NCBI RefSeq assembly: GCF_009936375.1 | Contig: NZ_AP022332.1 | Location: 3,814,501 to 3,878,500, forward strand | Origin: Methylosinus sp. C49 | GTDB taxonomy: Bacteria; Pseudomonadota; Alphaproteobacteria; Rhizobiales; Beijerinckiaceae | Length of the DNA stretch: 64,000 nt | Direction: 5' to 3' | In this document: positions 17,433 through 26,191 of the stretch, piece after piece | How positions within the stretch are numbered: the stretch's first letter is position 1 | How the letters are laid out: each line of letters starts with the position of its first letter | Made by a program: the position numbers and the translations under genes | Notes under the pieces: generated by a model | The model's database searches: none | Told to the model about the DNA's origin: nothing | The model's input: only the letters and a program-made list of their open reading frames with translations

Positions 17433-18113
17433 ATGTCGAATATCGTCGATATAATACAGTCCGCTCAAGGCGGCCAGATCATCGAAAATCTCTCCGATCG
17501 CTTCGGCCTCGCGTCCTGGCAGACGCGATCGGCGGTCGAATCGCTGCTGCCGGCGCTGGTCGCGGCGCTGCGCAAGGCGGCCGAAGAGCCCGATTCGCTG
17601 CGCCCCGTCCTCGACGCCGCCAATGATTCCGCTCATCGCGCCGCTTTCGAGAGCGCCGAGGAGGCCCATTCGCAGGCCAGCGTCGAGGGCGGCGACGCCA
17701 TTGTCGCGCATCTCTTCGGCTCCGCCTCGGCCGCCGGCGAGGTCTCGCAATTCGTCGCGCGCGACAGCGGCCTGCGCGCCGATGTGCTGCAGCGCCTGCT
17801 GCCGGTTCTCGTCTCCGTCGCCGCCGGCGGCCTCGGCTCGACGCTAGAGCGTCAGAGCGCCGCCGAGCCCCCGGCTCCCACGCCGGCGCCGGCGCCCGCG
17901 CCCTCGGGCGGCTGGTTGAGCGCGCTTTTTGGAACTTTGTTCGGGACCAAGCCGGCCGCGCAGCCGCAGGCGGCCCCGCCAGCCGAGCCCGTGGACGCGC
18001 TCGAAGCCGCGCTGACGAAAATCCGCGAAACGCTCGCGCCCGCCGCCGGCGCCGAGCAGCAGGCCGGGCTCGACGAATTGCTGGGACGGATCTTCGCCTC
18101 GGCGAAGGGCTGA
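17433..18113 (+). CDS. DUF937 domain protein
   Basis: A 226-aa protein with an N-terminal DUF937-like helical region (VDIIQSAQGGQIIENLSDRF, SAVESLLPALVAALRKAAEE, VLQRLLPVLVSVAAGGL). A Pro/Ala-rich linker follows (TPAPAPAPSGGW, about residues 145-185), then a short amphipathic C-terminus. The start ATG follows a GGGG-rich leader. Function is unknown for the family. It converges with the Flp pilin gene four bases beyond its stop. Confidence 0.72.
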   Translation: MSNIVDIIQSAQGGQIIENLSDRFGLASWQTRSAVESLLPALVAALRKAAEEPDSLRPVLDAANDSAHRAAFESAEEAHSQASVEGGDAIVAHLFGSASAAGEVSQFVARDSGLRADVLQRLLPVLVSVAAGGLGSTLERQSAAEPPAPTPAPAPAPSGGWLSALFGTLFGTKPAAQPQAAPPAEPVDALEAALTKIRETLAPAAGAEQQAGLDELLGRIFASAKG

Positions 18114-18117
18114 CGGC

Positions 18118-18285
18118 TCAGGTCAGATTATTGGCGACGGGCAGATAATAGGCCGCCGAGAGCTTGGTGCCGATGATGCGCGTCGCCGCCAGGATCACGA
18201 TCGAGAGAAAAAAGCCAATCATCGCATATTCGAGTGTGGTCGCTCCGCTCTCGTCGGCCAGAAATCGTCGCAGGCAATTCGGCAT
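18118..18285 (-). CDS. Flp/Fap-type IVb pilin (small)
   Basis: A 55-aa protein matching Flp-family prepilins: a short basic leader (MPNCLRRFLADES) followed by GATTLEYAMIGFFLSIVILA, the characteristic G-A-T-x-x-E-Y start of the pilin helix with the conserved Glu-Tyr. Flp pilins are subunits of Tad-type adhesive pili, matured by a CpaA prepilin peptidase. No tad/cpa export genes are in this window, so this copy is an orphan or minor pilin. It was found by reading the reverse strand of the gap between DUF937 and gshA. Confidence 0.82.
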   Translation of the reverse strand: MPNCLRRFLADESGATTLEYAMIGFFLSIVILAATRIIGTKLSAAYYLPVANNLT

Positions 18286-18596
18286 GGATCAAATTCCTCG
18301 AGCGGTCCGGCCGGGTGGCCGACGTCGCGTCTCAGGGGACGAAAACGCGGCCGTCTCGGTAATAGAAACGTAAGCTTAATTCGTCTCGAAAGCGTTAAGC
18401 CAGCCGCCGCCCCGGCGCCGCGGGCGGCGGGGCGGTCTTGCGCGCGGGCGGCTTTTCCGCCAATTCAGCAGCCGGAACGCATATTGCTTCGGCGCCCATG
18501 CCGGAAGCGCTGTGGTTCGCGCCCGCCCTTTCGCGCCCGCCGAAAGGGAAGTCGACCTATATGGACCGCTGCGCCGGTCCTCACTGAAAGTTGCTG
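18286..18596. other. Intergenic region upstream of gshA and the Flp pilin
   Basis: This divergent gap should contain promoters for the pilin and gshA. It includes a GC palindrome around 18405-18435 (CCGCCGCCC..GGGCGGCGG) that could be a hairpin. I found no convincing gene. A short Pro/Ala-rich reverse-strand frame ending near 18394 has no supported start. Confidence 0.5.
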
Positions 18597-19970
18597 ATGG
18601 CTCGCGACGTAAACGATACGACGCCGATCACGTCGCGCAATGCGCTCGTGGAGTGGTTCGAGGCCGGCGTTAAGACGCCCGACGACCTCAACGTCGGGAC
18701 AGAACATGAGAAGATCGCGTTTTTCGGCGAGAGCCGCGCGCCGGTTCCCTATACGTCGCCGGCCGGCGGCATAAAGGATCTGCTGGAAGGGCTGGGCGCG
18801 GCGCTCGGCTGGGAGCCGATCACCGACCGCGAGGCGATCATCGGCCTCTTCGATCCGCATGGCATAGGAGCCATATCTCTGGAGCCGGGTGGTCAGTTCG
18901 AGCTCTCCGGCGCGCCGCTGCCCACTGTCCATGGAACGAAGGCCGAGCTCGACGTCCATTTCGCGGCGCTGGAGCCGGTGGCGCGCCGTTTCGGCATATC
19001 CTTCCTCGATCTCGGCGCGAGCCCGAAGTGGCGGCGCAGCGAGACCCCGGCGATGCCCAAGCAGCGCTATGGGATCATGGCCGCCTATATGCCGAAGGTC
19101 GGCTCGCTCGGTCTCGACATGATGTTCCGCACGGCGACCATTCAGGTCAATCTCGACTATACGTCCGAGAAAGATATGGTCGACAAGCTGCGCGTCGGCC
19201 TGGCGCTGCAGCCGATGGTCACGGCGCTCTTCGCCAATTCGCCCTTCATCGACGGCGAGCCGACCGGCTTTCTGTCGCAGCGCTCAGAGATCTGGCGCGA
19301 CACCGACGGCGACCGCACGGGAATGCTGCCCTTCGCCTTCGAGCCCGGCATGGGCTTCGAGCGCTATGTGGATTACGCGCTCGACGTGCCGCTCTATTTC
19401 GTGAAGCGCGGCGAGGTCTATCACGACGTCGCCGGCGCCAGCTTCCGCGACCTGTTGGACGGCAAGCTCGCCGCTTTGCCGGGCGAGCGCGCGACAATGT
19501 CGGACTGGGCCAATCACCTCGGCGCCATCTTCCCGGAGGCGCGGCTGAAGCGCTATCTCGAGATGCGCGGCGCCGATGGCGGGCCGCGCTCCCACATGAC
19601 CGCTCTGCCGGCGCTCTTCGTCGGCCTCTTCTACGATCGCGCGGCGCTGGACGGCGCTCTCGCGCTGATCGAGGGCTGGAGCGCCGAGGAGCGCGAGGCG
19701 CTGCGCGCCGATGTTCCCCGCCTCGCGCTGGAGGCGCGCATCGGCGGACGCCGGGCGCTCGACATTGCGCGCGATATGCTGGCTCTGGCCCGCGGCGGCC
19801 TCGCCCGCCGGGCGAAGCTGGATGCGCAAGGCCGCGACGAGACCATCTATCTCGCGCCGCTGGAGGAGATCGCCGAGACGGGCCGCACCTTGGCCCAGCA
19901 GCGGCTCGAGGCCTATCACGGAAGATGGGGCCGCTCGGTCGATCCGGCCTTCACGGATTGCCTGCTGTAA
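18597..19970 (+). CDS. gshA: Glutamate-cysteine ligase
   Basis: A 457-aa ligase of the alphaproteobacterial/plant type, catalysing gamma-glutamylcysteine formation, the first step of glutathione synthesis. Diagnostic stretches are VGTEHEKIAFF, SLEPGGQFELSGAP, FLDLGASPKW, MFRTATIQVNLDY and FVKRGEVYHDVAGASFRDLL. The ATG at 18597 is preferred; a TTG at 18591 with GAAAG upstream is possible. The neighbourhood rsmE-ubiA-gshA is common in related alphaproteobacteria. Confidence 0.93.
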   Translation: MARDVNDTTPITSRNALVEWFEAGVKTPDDLNVGTEHEKIAFFGESRAPVPYTSPAGGIKDLLEGLGAALGWEPITDREAIIGLFDPHGIGAISLEPGGQFELSGAPLPTVHGTKAELDVHFAALEPVARRFGISFLDLGASPKWRRSETPAMPKQRYGIMAAYMPKVGSLGLDMMFRTATIQVNLDYTSEKDMVDKLRVGLALQPMVTALFANSPFIDGEPTGFLSQRSEIWRDTDGDRTGMLPFAFEPGMGFERYVDYALDVPLYFVKRGEVYHDVAGASFRDLLDGKLAALPGERATMSDWANHLGAIFPEARLKRYLEMRGADGGPRSHMTALPALFVGLFYDRAALDGALALIEGWSAEEREALRADVPRLALEARIGGRRALDIARDMLALARGGLARRAKLDAQGRDETIYLAPLEEIAETGRTLAQQRLEAYHGRWGRSVDPAFTDCLL

Positions 19971-19987
19971 GAGGAGCGACGCCTTCG

Positions 19988-20110
19988 CCCCCTCCCTCAC
20001 CCTCCCCCGCTATCGCGAGAGAGGGAGCAGGTTTCGCGCTTCATCGAAGCATCGCGCAATGTTTGCCGCCTTCCCTCTCCCGCGATAGCGGGGGAGGGTG
20101 AGAGAGGGGG
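19988..20110. repeat. Long inverted repeat (palindromic intergenic element)
   Basis: Two arms of about 38 bases (19988-20025 and 20073-20110) are near-perfect reverse complements around a 47-base loop. Each arm contains CTCACCCTCCCCCGCTATCG or its complement. It sits just after gshA and before a convergent gene. It could fold as a large terminator-like hairpin, and its form matches palindromic repeat elements (REP/MITE-like). Confidence 0.75.
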
Positions 20111-20142
20111 CTCTTCGAGTCTAGAGTTCGAATGACGCGCCT

Positions 20143-20448
20143 TCAGCGCGCGTAGAGGCCCTGCGCGCTCGGCGCGCGCACATAGGAATGGCCGATCGGC
20201 CGCACGCCGGCCTGCCCCCAGTTGGGGCCGAGATCGCCGGCGCGCACATGGCCGCCGAGACGCACGCAATTATCCGAGCCGGCAACCGGGACGAACCCCT
20301 CGCCAAAGCGGGCGCAGCGCCCGCCGGCGGGAATCGAGCCGGTCGTCTGCGCCTCCGCGGCCGGCGCGCCGACGACGGCGCACAGGCATAGGCAGGCGAA
20401 AAGACGGCGGACGTCGAGCCCGCGAGCTTCGGCGGTGAAAACGGTCAT
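20143..20448 (-). CDS. Small exported protein with a Porin_2-like N-terminal signature
   Basis: A 101-aa protein with a signal peptide (LFACLCLCAVVGAPAAEAQ). The segment CARFGEGFVPVAGSDNCVRL then GGHVRA matches the N-terminal strand motif of alphaproteobacterial porins; compare CDQYGSAFFYIPGNNTCLRI then GG in the porin at 33709. The remaining 35 residues do not form a barrel. It could be a porin remnant or one of the short secreted proteins that share this disulphide-bearing motif. The start could also be an ATG at 20478. The signal peptide is clear and the function is unknown. Confidence 0.62.
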   Translation of the reverse strand: MTVFTAEARGLDVRRLFACLCLCAVVGAPAAEAQTTGSIPAGGRCARFGEGFVPVAGSDNCVRLGGHVRAGDLGPNWGQAGVRPIGHSYVRAPSAQGLYAR

Positions 20449-20643
20449 TCGCAGATCAGCCTCGAAAATGTCTCGCATCGCAACAACCGAGTCGACGCGC
20501 CTTGCGCGCCCCTCGATGTTGCCGCCCGATGTTTACCAACTCGTTACTTCGCACGCTTCGACGCGAGGGGTCACGCGACGGCGACCACTTAGGTCCAATA
20601 AGGTCGAACAATCGTGGCAGGATCGTGTCGCTCGGCAAGGCCA

Positions 20644-21387
20644 TCAGCGCCAATCGCCGAGAACCGCCTGCACCAATGTCAGCGCCGCGACGGCGGCCGT
20701 GTCCGCCCGCAAGATGCGCGGGCCGAGCGAAAGGCGCGCGACGAGCGGCGCGGCGAGGATCGCCTCCCGCTCGGCGGGAGCGAAGCCCCCCTCCGGGCCG
20801 ACCAGCACATCGACGCCCACATGGGCCGGCGCCGCGCGCAGAGCCGCGATGGGATCGGCGTGCTCGGCGTCCTCGTCGCAGAAGACGAGCAGCCGCCCCG
20901 CCGCGCGCGCGGCGAGATAGGCCTCGAAAGCGACCTCCTCGACCACCTCCGGCACGCTCAGCACGCCGCATTGCTCGGCGGCCTCCACCACATTGGCGGC
21001 GAGGCGCTCCAGATTGACGCGGCGCGCCTGGGTGCGGCGGGTGATGATCGGAGCGAGGCGCGCGGCGCCCATCTCCGTCGCCTTTTGGGCCATATAGTCG
21101 AGCCGCGCATGCTTCAGCGGCGCGAAGCAATAATGGAGATCGGCGCCGACGGTCTGCTCGCGCAGGCGTTCCTTTACGACGAGAATCGCCTTGCGCTTGG
21201 CCACTTCCTCGAGGCTCGCGCGCCATTCGCCCTCGCGGCCGTTGAACAGCAAGATCGCGTCGCCCTCGCGCAGACGCAGCACATTCAACAGATAATTGAG
21301 CCGGTCGGCGTCGGGAATGATACGCGCTCCGGCCTCGAGGCGCGCCTCGACGAACAGCCTCTGCGCGGAGAAATCATAAACTGACAC
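20644..21387 (-). CDS. rsmE: 16S rRNA m3U1498 methyltransferase
   Basis: A 247-aa SPOUT-class methyltransferase that methylates N3 of U1498 in 16S rRNA. The N-terminal PUA-like part contains LNYLLNVLRLREGD. The C-terminal knotted domain has QKATEMGAARLAPI, VLVGPEGGFAPAERE (SAM-binding loop) and LGPRILRADTAAVAAL. It is transcribed away from ubiA and toward gshA. Confidence 0.94.
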   Translation of the reverse strand: MSVYDFSAQRLFVEARLEAGARIIPDADRLNYLLNVLRLREGDAILLFNGREGEWRASLEEVAKRKAILVVKERLREQTVGADLHYCFAPLKHARLDYMAQKATEMGAARLAPIITRRTQARRVNLERLAANVVEAAEQCGVLSVPEVVEEVAFEAYLAARAAGRLLVFCDEDAEHADPIAALRAAPAHVGVDVLVGPEGGFAPAEREAILAAPLVARLSLGPRILRADTAAVAALTLVQAVLGDWR

Positions 21388-21513
21388 GTGCTTTTCCGGG
21401 GGTGAGAGCGGAGCGCCATCAAGCCGCCGCTTTATCCGCGAAACTGCCGGATGCTTGCAAGGGGCGCAAGTCTCTTGCTAAGACCGCTTAAACCATAAAA
21501 GGGGAACGCCGCC

Positions 21514-21978
21514 ATGAGGGCCAGGAGCGGTATCGCGCGGAACGCGCGGGCGATTGCGGGCATGATCGCCGGCGCGCCTATGTTGGGACTTCTTCTCGCT
21601 GTGGCGGGGACTTCGACGGCGCTGGCCCAGTCCTGCCAGGAGGACTTTCAGAAGCTGTCGCAGCGGCGCATGTCCCAAATTCAGACGCTCAACAATATCG
21701 GCAAGGCGTCCAAGGGCAAGATGGACCCGATCGCGGCCTGTCCGGTGGCGCGCAAGCTCGTCTCCATAGAGACCGAGATGGCCGCCTATATCGATAAGAA
21801 CAAGGAATGGTGCAACATACCGGACGCCATGGTCGACAGCTTCAAGCAGGCGCGCGGCAAGACGCAGACTTTCGCCGCCCAGGCCTGCGCGGTCGCCGCC
21901 AAGGCGAAGAAAATGCAGGAAGAAGCGGCCGCCGGCATCGGCCCGCAGGCGCAGAAGCTGCCCGCCGGCCCGCTGTGA
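21514..21978 (+). CDS. Secreted cysteine-containing hypothetical protein upstream of ubiA
   Basis: A 154-aa protein with a signal peptide ending at STALAQ. The mature region of about 115 residues is helical and polar, with four Cys (QSCQEDFQK, IAACPVARK, KEWCNIPD, AQACAVAAK) that could form two disulphides. The C-terminus is a short Gly/Pro tail. Its stop overlaps the GTG start of ubiA. I recognise no family. A periplasmic location is well supported and the function is unknown. Confidence 0.7.
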   Translation: MRARSGIARNARAIAGMIAGAPMLGLLLAVAGTSTALAQSCQEDFQKLSQRRMSQIQTLNNIGKASKGKMDPIAACPVARKLVSIETEMAAYIDKNKEWCNIPDAMVDSFKQARGKTQTFAAQACAVAAKAKKMQEEAAAGIGPQAQKLPAGPL

Positions 21979-22928
21979 GCGCTGCGGAACGGCCTCAGGA
22001 CGAGCCGCGTCTGCCCGACGCCGTCGCCGACCATCCGCTCTGGCGCCTCGCGCCGGACCCGCTCCGTCCCTATGTGCAGCTCGCCCGCCTCGATCGTCCG
22101 ATCGGCTGGTGGCTGCTGCTGCTGCCCTGCTGGCAAGGCAGCGCGCTCGCCGCCGCGGCGCTCGGCGCGCCGCTCAATGTCTGGCATCTGCTGCTCTTCT
22201 TCATCGGCGCAGTCTCGATGCGCGGCGCCGGCTCCACCTATAATGACATCGTCGACCGCAAGATCGACGCGAAGGTGGAGCGCACGCGTCTGCGCCCGCT
22301 CGCCAGCGGCCGCGTCTCCTTGCGCGCGGCGATCGCCTTTCTCGTGGCGCAATGCCTCGTCGGGCTCGGCGTTCTTCTGTCCTTCAACGGCTTCACCATC
22401 GCGCTCGGCTTCGCCTCGCCGCTGATCGTGCTGATCTATCCTTTCGCCAAGCGCGTCACCTCCTGGCCGCAGGCGGTGCTGGGGCTGGCGTTCGCCTATG
22501 GCGCGCTGCTCGGCTGGACGGCGCTCGCCGGCGGGCTCGGTCTGCCGGCCGTCCTCCTCTACGCCTCGGCGATTTTGTGGACGATCGGCTTCGACACGAT
22601 TTATGCGCTGCAGGATAAGCGCGACGACGCCATTGCGGGCGTGCGCTCGACGGCGCTGCTGTTCGGCGCGCGCGTGCGGCTCGCGGTCGGCGCGCTCTAT
22701 CTCGGCTCCGCCGTCTTCGCGGAACTGGCCCTGCTGTCCGCCGATGTCGGCGGCTTCGCGCAGATCGGCCTCGCCGCCTATGCGGCGCATTTTTGCTGGC
22801 AGGTCTATCGGACCAGCGAATCCGCCGCGCCGGAGACGGCGCTCATGCTGTTCCGCTCCAATCGCGACGCCGGCCTGCTGCTCTTCGCCGGCCTCGCGGC
22901 GCAGAGCGCCATCCTCGCTTATTCATAG
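21975..22928 (+). CDS. ubiA: 4-hydroxybenzoate polyprenyltransferase
   Basis: A 317-aa integral-membrane prenyltransferase that attaches the polyprenyl tail to 4-hydroxybenzoate in ubiquinone synthesis. Both Asp-rich motifs are present: NDIVDRKIDAKVERTRLRPL (first NDxxD) and YALQDKRDDAIAGVRS (second DxxxD). About eight or nine membrane helices are visible. The GTG at 21975 is chosen since it overlaps the previous stop (GTGA) and places the start a plausible 40 residues before the first helix. Its 3' end overlaps the convergent DUF6101 gene by 10 bases. Confidence 0.92.
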   Translation: MSAAERPQDEPRLPDAVADHPLWRLAPDPLRPYVQLARLDRPIGWWLLLLPCWQGSALAAAALGAPLNVWHLLLFFIGAVSMRGAGSTYNDIVDRKIDAKVERTRLRPLASGRVSLRAAIAFLVAQCLVGLGVLLSFNGFTIALGFASPLIVLIYPFAKRVTSWPQAVLGLAFAYGALLGWTALAGGLGLPAVLLYASAILWTIGFDTIYALQDKRDDAIAGVRSTALLFGARVRLAVGALYLGSAVFAELALLSADVGGFAQIGLAAYAAHFCWQVYRTSESAAPETALMLFRSNRDAGLLLFAGLAAQSAILAYS

Positions 22929-23452
22929 CAGACGATCTCGCGCTCGCCCTGATAGACCGTCGCCATGCGCTCGCCTTCGCCCTGCTTGCGACGCGCGCAG
23001 AAGCGCGGACGGCGCTTGATGACGGTGGCGTTCTTGCGGCGCGCGATCGTCTCGCGCAGCGCGACGCCGCCGAGGCGCGGATCGATCGTCTCCAGCTCGC
23101 CGCCGCGCGCCGCGAGGCGCGGCAGATCGAGATAGGACGCCCAATATTTCCAATCCGCCGAGATCGCGCCGCCATCGGCCGTCTCGGTGAGAACGACATC
23201 GAGATCAGGGTCCTGATGGGCGAGCGACAGGCGATAAGAGGCGCCGCCGTCCAGGCTCGGCTCGACGTCGAGAGCAACGCCGCGATAGGCCTGCACCGGC
23301 ACGCTGATCATCATGGACATTCCGGCGAAGCGCCGGGAAATCAGAATGTCGCGACGGCCGACGCGCACCTGGCGCTGGCCGCCGTCGGCGCGCCGATCGC
23401 GCTGAACGGCGAATTGAAGCTGCGTCTCCGCCATGACTTTGGTCTCGAACAT
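22919..23452 (-). CDS. DUF6101 family protein
   Basis: A 177-aa protein typical of Hyphomicrobiales, function unknown. Conserved stretches are RRDILISRRFAGMSMMISVP, YRGVALDV, LRETIARRKNATVIKRRPRF and the basic tail. No signal peptide or membrane helix is seen. The ATG at 23452 has GGGGAG seven bases upstream. The frame is readable to 23530 but lacks a comparable site. It is convergent and overlapping with ubiA. Confidence 0.7.
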   Translation of the reverse strand: MFETKVMAETQLQFAVQRDRRADGGQRQVRVGRRDILISRRFAGMSMMISVPVQAYRGVALDVEPSLDGGASYRLSLAHQDPDLDVVLTETADGGAISADWKYWASYLDLPRLAARGGELETIDPRLGGVALRETIARRKNATVIKRRPRFCARRKQGEGERMATVYQGEREIVCYE

Positions 23453-23692
23453 TCGCTCGCTCCCCGAGATGTGACCTTCGCGACTGGTCTCGCGTTTCAT
23501 GGGTCGCATGTTGGGCGACGGTTGCGGCAAAGCTCGCTAACAAGGCTGGTGAATCGCCCGTAAACCATTGCCTTTTCGACCGATTCGCGAGCTTTGGGTT
23601 AGCGCCGGGCAAACGAGATCGTCGAAATTCGCGGCAATTCGCCGAAAAGACCGCCTTGCGGGAGGGGCTCGGCTCGCTTAACGACTGTAGTA

Positions 23693-24511
23693 ATGGCCGA
23701 CAATGCAACCGACTTCGCGGCTCAGCTGCCGCAGCTCGAAGCCGTCGCGCGGCGAGCGGGCGAGATCGCCATGGGCTTCTTCCGCCCGGACGAGAAGACC
23801 AGCGCGGCCGTCTCTTATAAGGACGGCGGCTCGCCCGTGACCGAGGCGGATATGGCGGTCGACCGTTTCCTGCAGGAGGCGGCGCTGGCGCTGTTCCCGG
23901 ACGCCGGCTGGCTCTCCGAGGAGACGGCCGACAATAAGGAGCGCTTGGCTCGCCCGCGGCTGCTGGTTGTCGATCCGATCGACGGAACCCAGGCTTTTCT
24001 GCGCGGCGACAGGCGCTGGGCGGTCTCCATCGCGCTGATCGACCAAGGACGGCCCACGCTCGGCGTCATTCACGCGCCGGCGCTGGAATGGACCTTCGCC
24101 GCCGCCGCCGGCCATGGCGCGGCGCTGAATGGCGCGCCTATCCGCGTCGCCGCGCGCGCCGTTCTGGCGGGCGCGCGGCTGGAGGCGCCGCGCGGCTTGG
24201 CGGCGCGCTTCGCCGGCTCCGAATATAAATTCGCGGTTCAGGACCGCACGCCGTCGCTGGCTCTGCGCGTCGCCGACGTCGCCTCCGGCCGCAATGATCT
24301 CACCATCGCTTCCGCGGATTCGAAAGACTGGGACATTGCCGCGGCCGATGTGATACTCACCGAGGCGGGCGGCGTCCTATCCGAGCTAGAGGGGCTTCCC
24401 TTGCGCTATAATCGTCCACAGCTGCGGCGCGATATGCTGGTGGCGGCGCCGCAATCGATCTTTCCCGAGAGTCTCGCGCTGGCGCGGGCGGTTTCCAAGG
24501 GCGTGATATGA
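23693..24511 (+). CDS. cysQ: Inositol-monophosphatase-family phosphatase (CysQ-like)
   Basis: A 272-aa lithium-sensitive phosphatase-fold protein. Metal-binding motifs are SEETADNKERL, LVVDPIDGTQAFLRGD (the DPIDGT motif) and KDWDIAAADVILTEAGG (the WD..A motif). The form is closest to 3'(2'),5'-bisphosphate nucleotidases (CysQ), which clear PAP/PAPS. Inositol or histidinol phosphatase activity cannot be excluded. It begins a plus-strand run with a DUF4170 protein, waaA and lpxK. Confidence 0.85.
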   Translation: MADNATDFAAQLPQLEAVARRAGEIAMGFFRPDEKTSAAVSYKDGGSPVTEADMAVDRFLQEAALALFPDAGWLSEETADNKERLARPRLLVVDPIDGTQAFLRGDRRWAVSIALIDQGRPTLGVIHAPALEWTFAAAAGHGAALNGAPIRVAARAVLAGARLEAPRGLAARFAGSEYKFAVQDRTPSLALRVADVASGRNDLTIASADSKDWDIAAADVILTEAGGVLSELEGLPLRYNRPQLRRDMLVAAPQSIFPESLALARAVSKGVI

Positions 24512-24756
24512 GCGAAACGACGACACAGAACGGCGGCGCGCTGCAGGCGCTTCATCTCGTTTTCGGGGGCGAGCTGATCGACCTCCAGGGCGTCGCCTTC
24601 CGCGACCCGACCAAGCTCGACATCGTCGGCATTTATTCGGACAACGCCTCGGCGCTCGCCGCCTGGAAGGCGAAAGCGCATGCGACGGTCGACAACGCCC
24701 ATATGCGCTATTTCGTCGTGCAGCTGCACAGCCTCCTCGATCCCGAGACGAATTGA
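24508..24756 (+). CDS. DUF4170 family protein
   Basis: An 82-aa protein whose start overlaps the cysQ stop (ATGA). VFGGELIDLQGVAFRDPTKL, DIVGIYSDNASALAAWK and DNAHMRYFVVQLHSLLDPE are the features of DUF4170, a small alphaproteobacterial family of unknown function usually found beside cysQ and waaA. It is cytoplasmic by appearance. Confidence 0.8.
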   Translation: MSETTTQNGGALQALHLVFGGELIDLQGVAFRDPTKLDIVGIYSDNASALAAWKAKAHATVDNAHMRYFVVQLHSLLDPETN

Positions 24757-24892
24757 GCCTCCTTCCGCGCGGCCGATCGACGACGCGCCCGACGGCCCTG
24801 ATGGGCCGGGGCGTCGCGATCGGCCCTTTCATTCGAGGACGGCGCGGCGAGAGCTCGGCCGTCGCAATATTGGCGAGTTCACCGGGGCGTCG

Positions 24893-26170
24893 ATGCCGGT
24901 CTTGACGATCTATCGGTTGCTGACCATCGGTTTGACGCCACTCGCGGGCGTGGCGCTCGGCTGGCGCGCGAGACAAGGCAAGGAAGATCCCGCGCGGATC
25001 GGCGAGCGCATGGGCGCGCCGAGCCTCGAGCGCCCCGCCGGACGGCTCGTTTGGCTGCATGGCGCGAGCCTCGGCGAGAGCCTCGCCCTGCTGCCGCTGG
25101 TGGAGCGCTTCATTCAGCGCGGCGTCGAGGTTCTCGTCACCACGGGCACGGTCTCCTCCGCCAAAGTGCTGCGGGCGCGGCTGCCGGCAGGCGCAGTACA
25201 TCAATTTCTGCCGCTGGACGCGCCGCAATTCGTCGAGCGATTCCTCGAGCATTGGCGGCCCGACATCGCGCTCTTCGCCGAGTCGGAGCTGTGGCCCAAT
25301 ATGATCCGCGCCATTCATGCGCGGCGACTGCCGCTCGTGCTCGCCAACGCCACCATCTCGCGCCGCTCCGCCGCGCGCTGGCGGCGACTGCCCGGCGGCG
25401 CGCGAAGCTTGTTCGGCGAGATCGATCTCTGCCTCGCGCAGAACGCCGAGAGCGCCGCGCGCTATCTGGGCCTCGGCGCGCCGCGCGTGCGCGTTTGCGG
25501 CAATCTGAAATTCGACGTGCCGCCGCCGCCCGTCGGCGCCGGAAGGCTCGCCGAATTCAACGGCGCCATCGGCCCGCGCCCCGTCTGGGCGGCGATCTCC
25601 ACCCATGCGGGCGAGGAGGAGATCGCGATCGACGCGCATCTCTCGCTTTCCGGCGAGGTTCCCTCGCTGCTGACGATCATCGTGCCGCGCAAGCCCGAGC
25701 GCGGCGCGGAGATCGCCGCTCTCGCCAGCGCCAAAGGCCTCGCCGTGGGCCTGCGCTCGCGCGACGGCGAGCCGCGCCGCGGCGTGCAGATCTATGTCGC
25801 CGACACGGTGGGAGAGCTCGGCCTGTTTCTGCGCGCCGTCAGCGTGGTGTTCACGGGAAAATCGCTGACCGCCGAGGGCGGGCACAATCCGATAGAGCCG
25901 GCCAAGCTCGGCTGCGCGATCCTGCATGGACCGCATGTCGAGAATTTCGCCGATATTTATGGCGAGCTGGCCGCCGCCCGCGCCGCCGCCCGCGTGAGCG
26001 ATGCGGAATCGCTGGCGCGCGCGCTGCAATTTCTGCTCTCCGACCCCTCGCGTATGCGCAAGATGGGCCGCGCCGGCGCCGAGGTGGTGCGAAAGCTCGG
26101 CGGAGCCTCGCAGAGCATTATGGCGGCGATCGAGCCCTATCTCGCGCAATCGGCGCTGGAGCAGAAATGA
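24893..26170 (+). CDS. waaA: 3-deoxy-D-manno-octulosonic acid (KDO) transferase
   Basis: A 425-aa GT30 enzyme that adds KDO residues to lipid A precursor at the inner membrane. Seen are the N-terminal anchor (TIYRLLTIGLTPLAGVALGW), RLVWLHGASLGESLALLPL, FAESELWPNMI, LANATISRRS, CGNLKFDVPPPP, VFTGKSLTAEGGHNPIEPA and LHGPHVENF. The ATG at 24893 matches the family start; the 71 upstream in-frame residues are intergenic. lpxK follows 21 bases later, making a lipid A-core unit. Confidence 0.94.
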   Translation: MPVLTIYRLLTIGLTPLAGVALGWRARQGKEDPARIGERMGAPSLERPAGRLVWLHGASLGESLALLPLVERFIQRGVEVLVTTGTVSSAKVLRARLPAGAVHQFLPLDAPQFVERFLEHWRPDIALFAESELWPNMIRAIHARRLPLVLANATISRRSAARWRRLPGGARSLFGEIDLCLAQNAESAARYLGLGAPRVRVCGNLKFDVPPPPVGAGRLAEFNGAIGPRPVWAAISTHAGEEEIAIDAHLSLSGEVPSLLTIIVPRKPERGAEIAALASAKGLAVGLRSRDGEPRRGVQIYVADTVGELGLFLRAVSVVFTGKSLTAEGGHNPIEPAKLGCAILHGPHVENFADIYGELAAARAAARVSDAESLARALQFLLSDPSRMRKMGRAGAEVVRKLGGASQSIMAAIEPYLAQSALEQK

Positions 26171-26191
26171 GCCGGCGGCGCCGCATCGCCA

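Noticed and set aside
18394-18495. Short Pro/Ala-rich reverse frame upstream of gshA
   Set aside because: About 33 codons, no ribosome site and composition explained by local GC palindrome.
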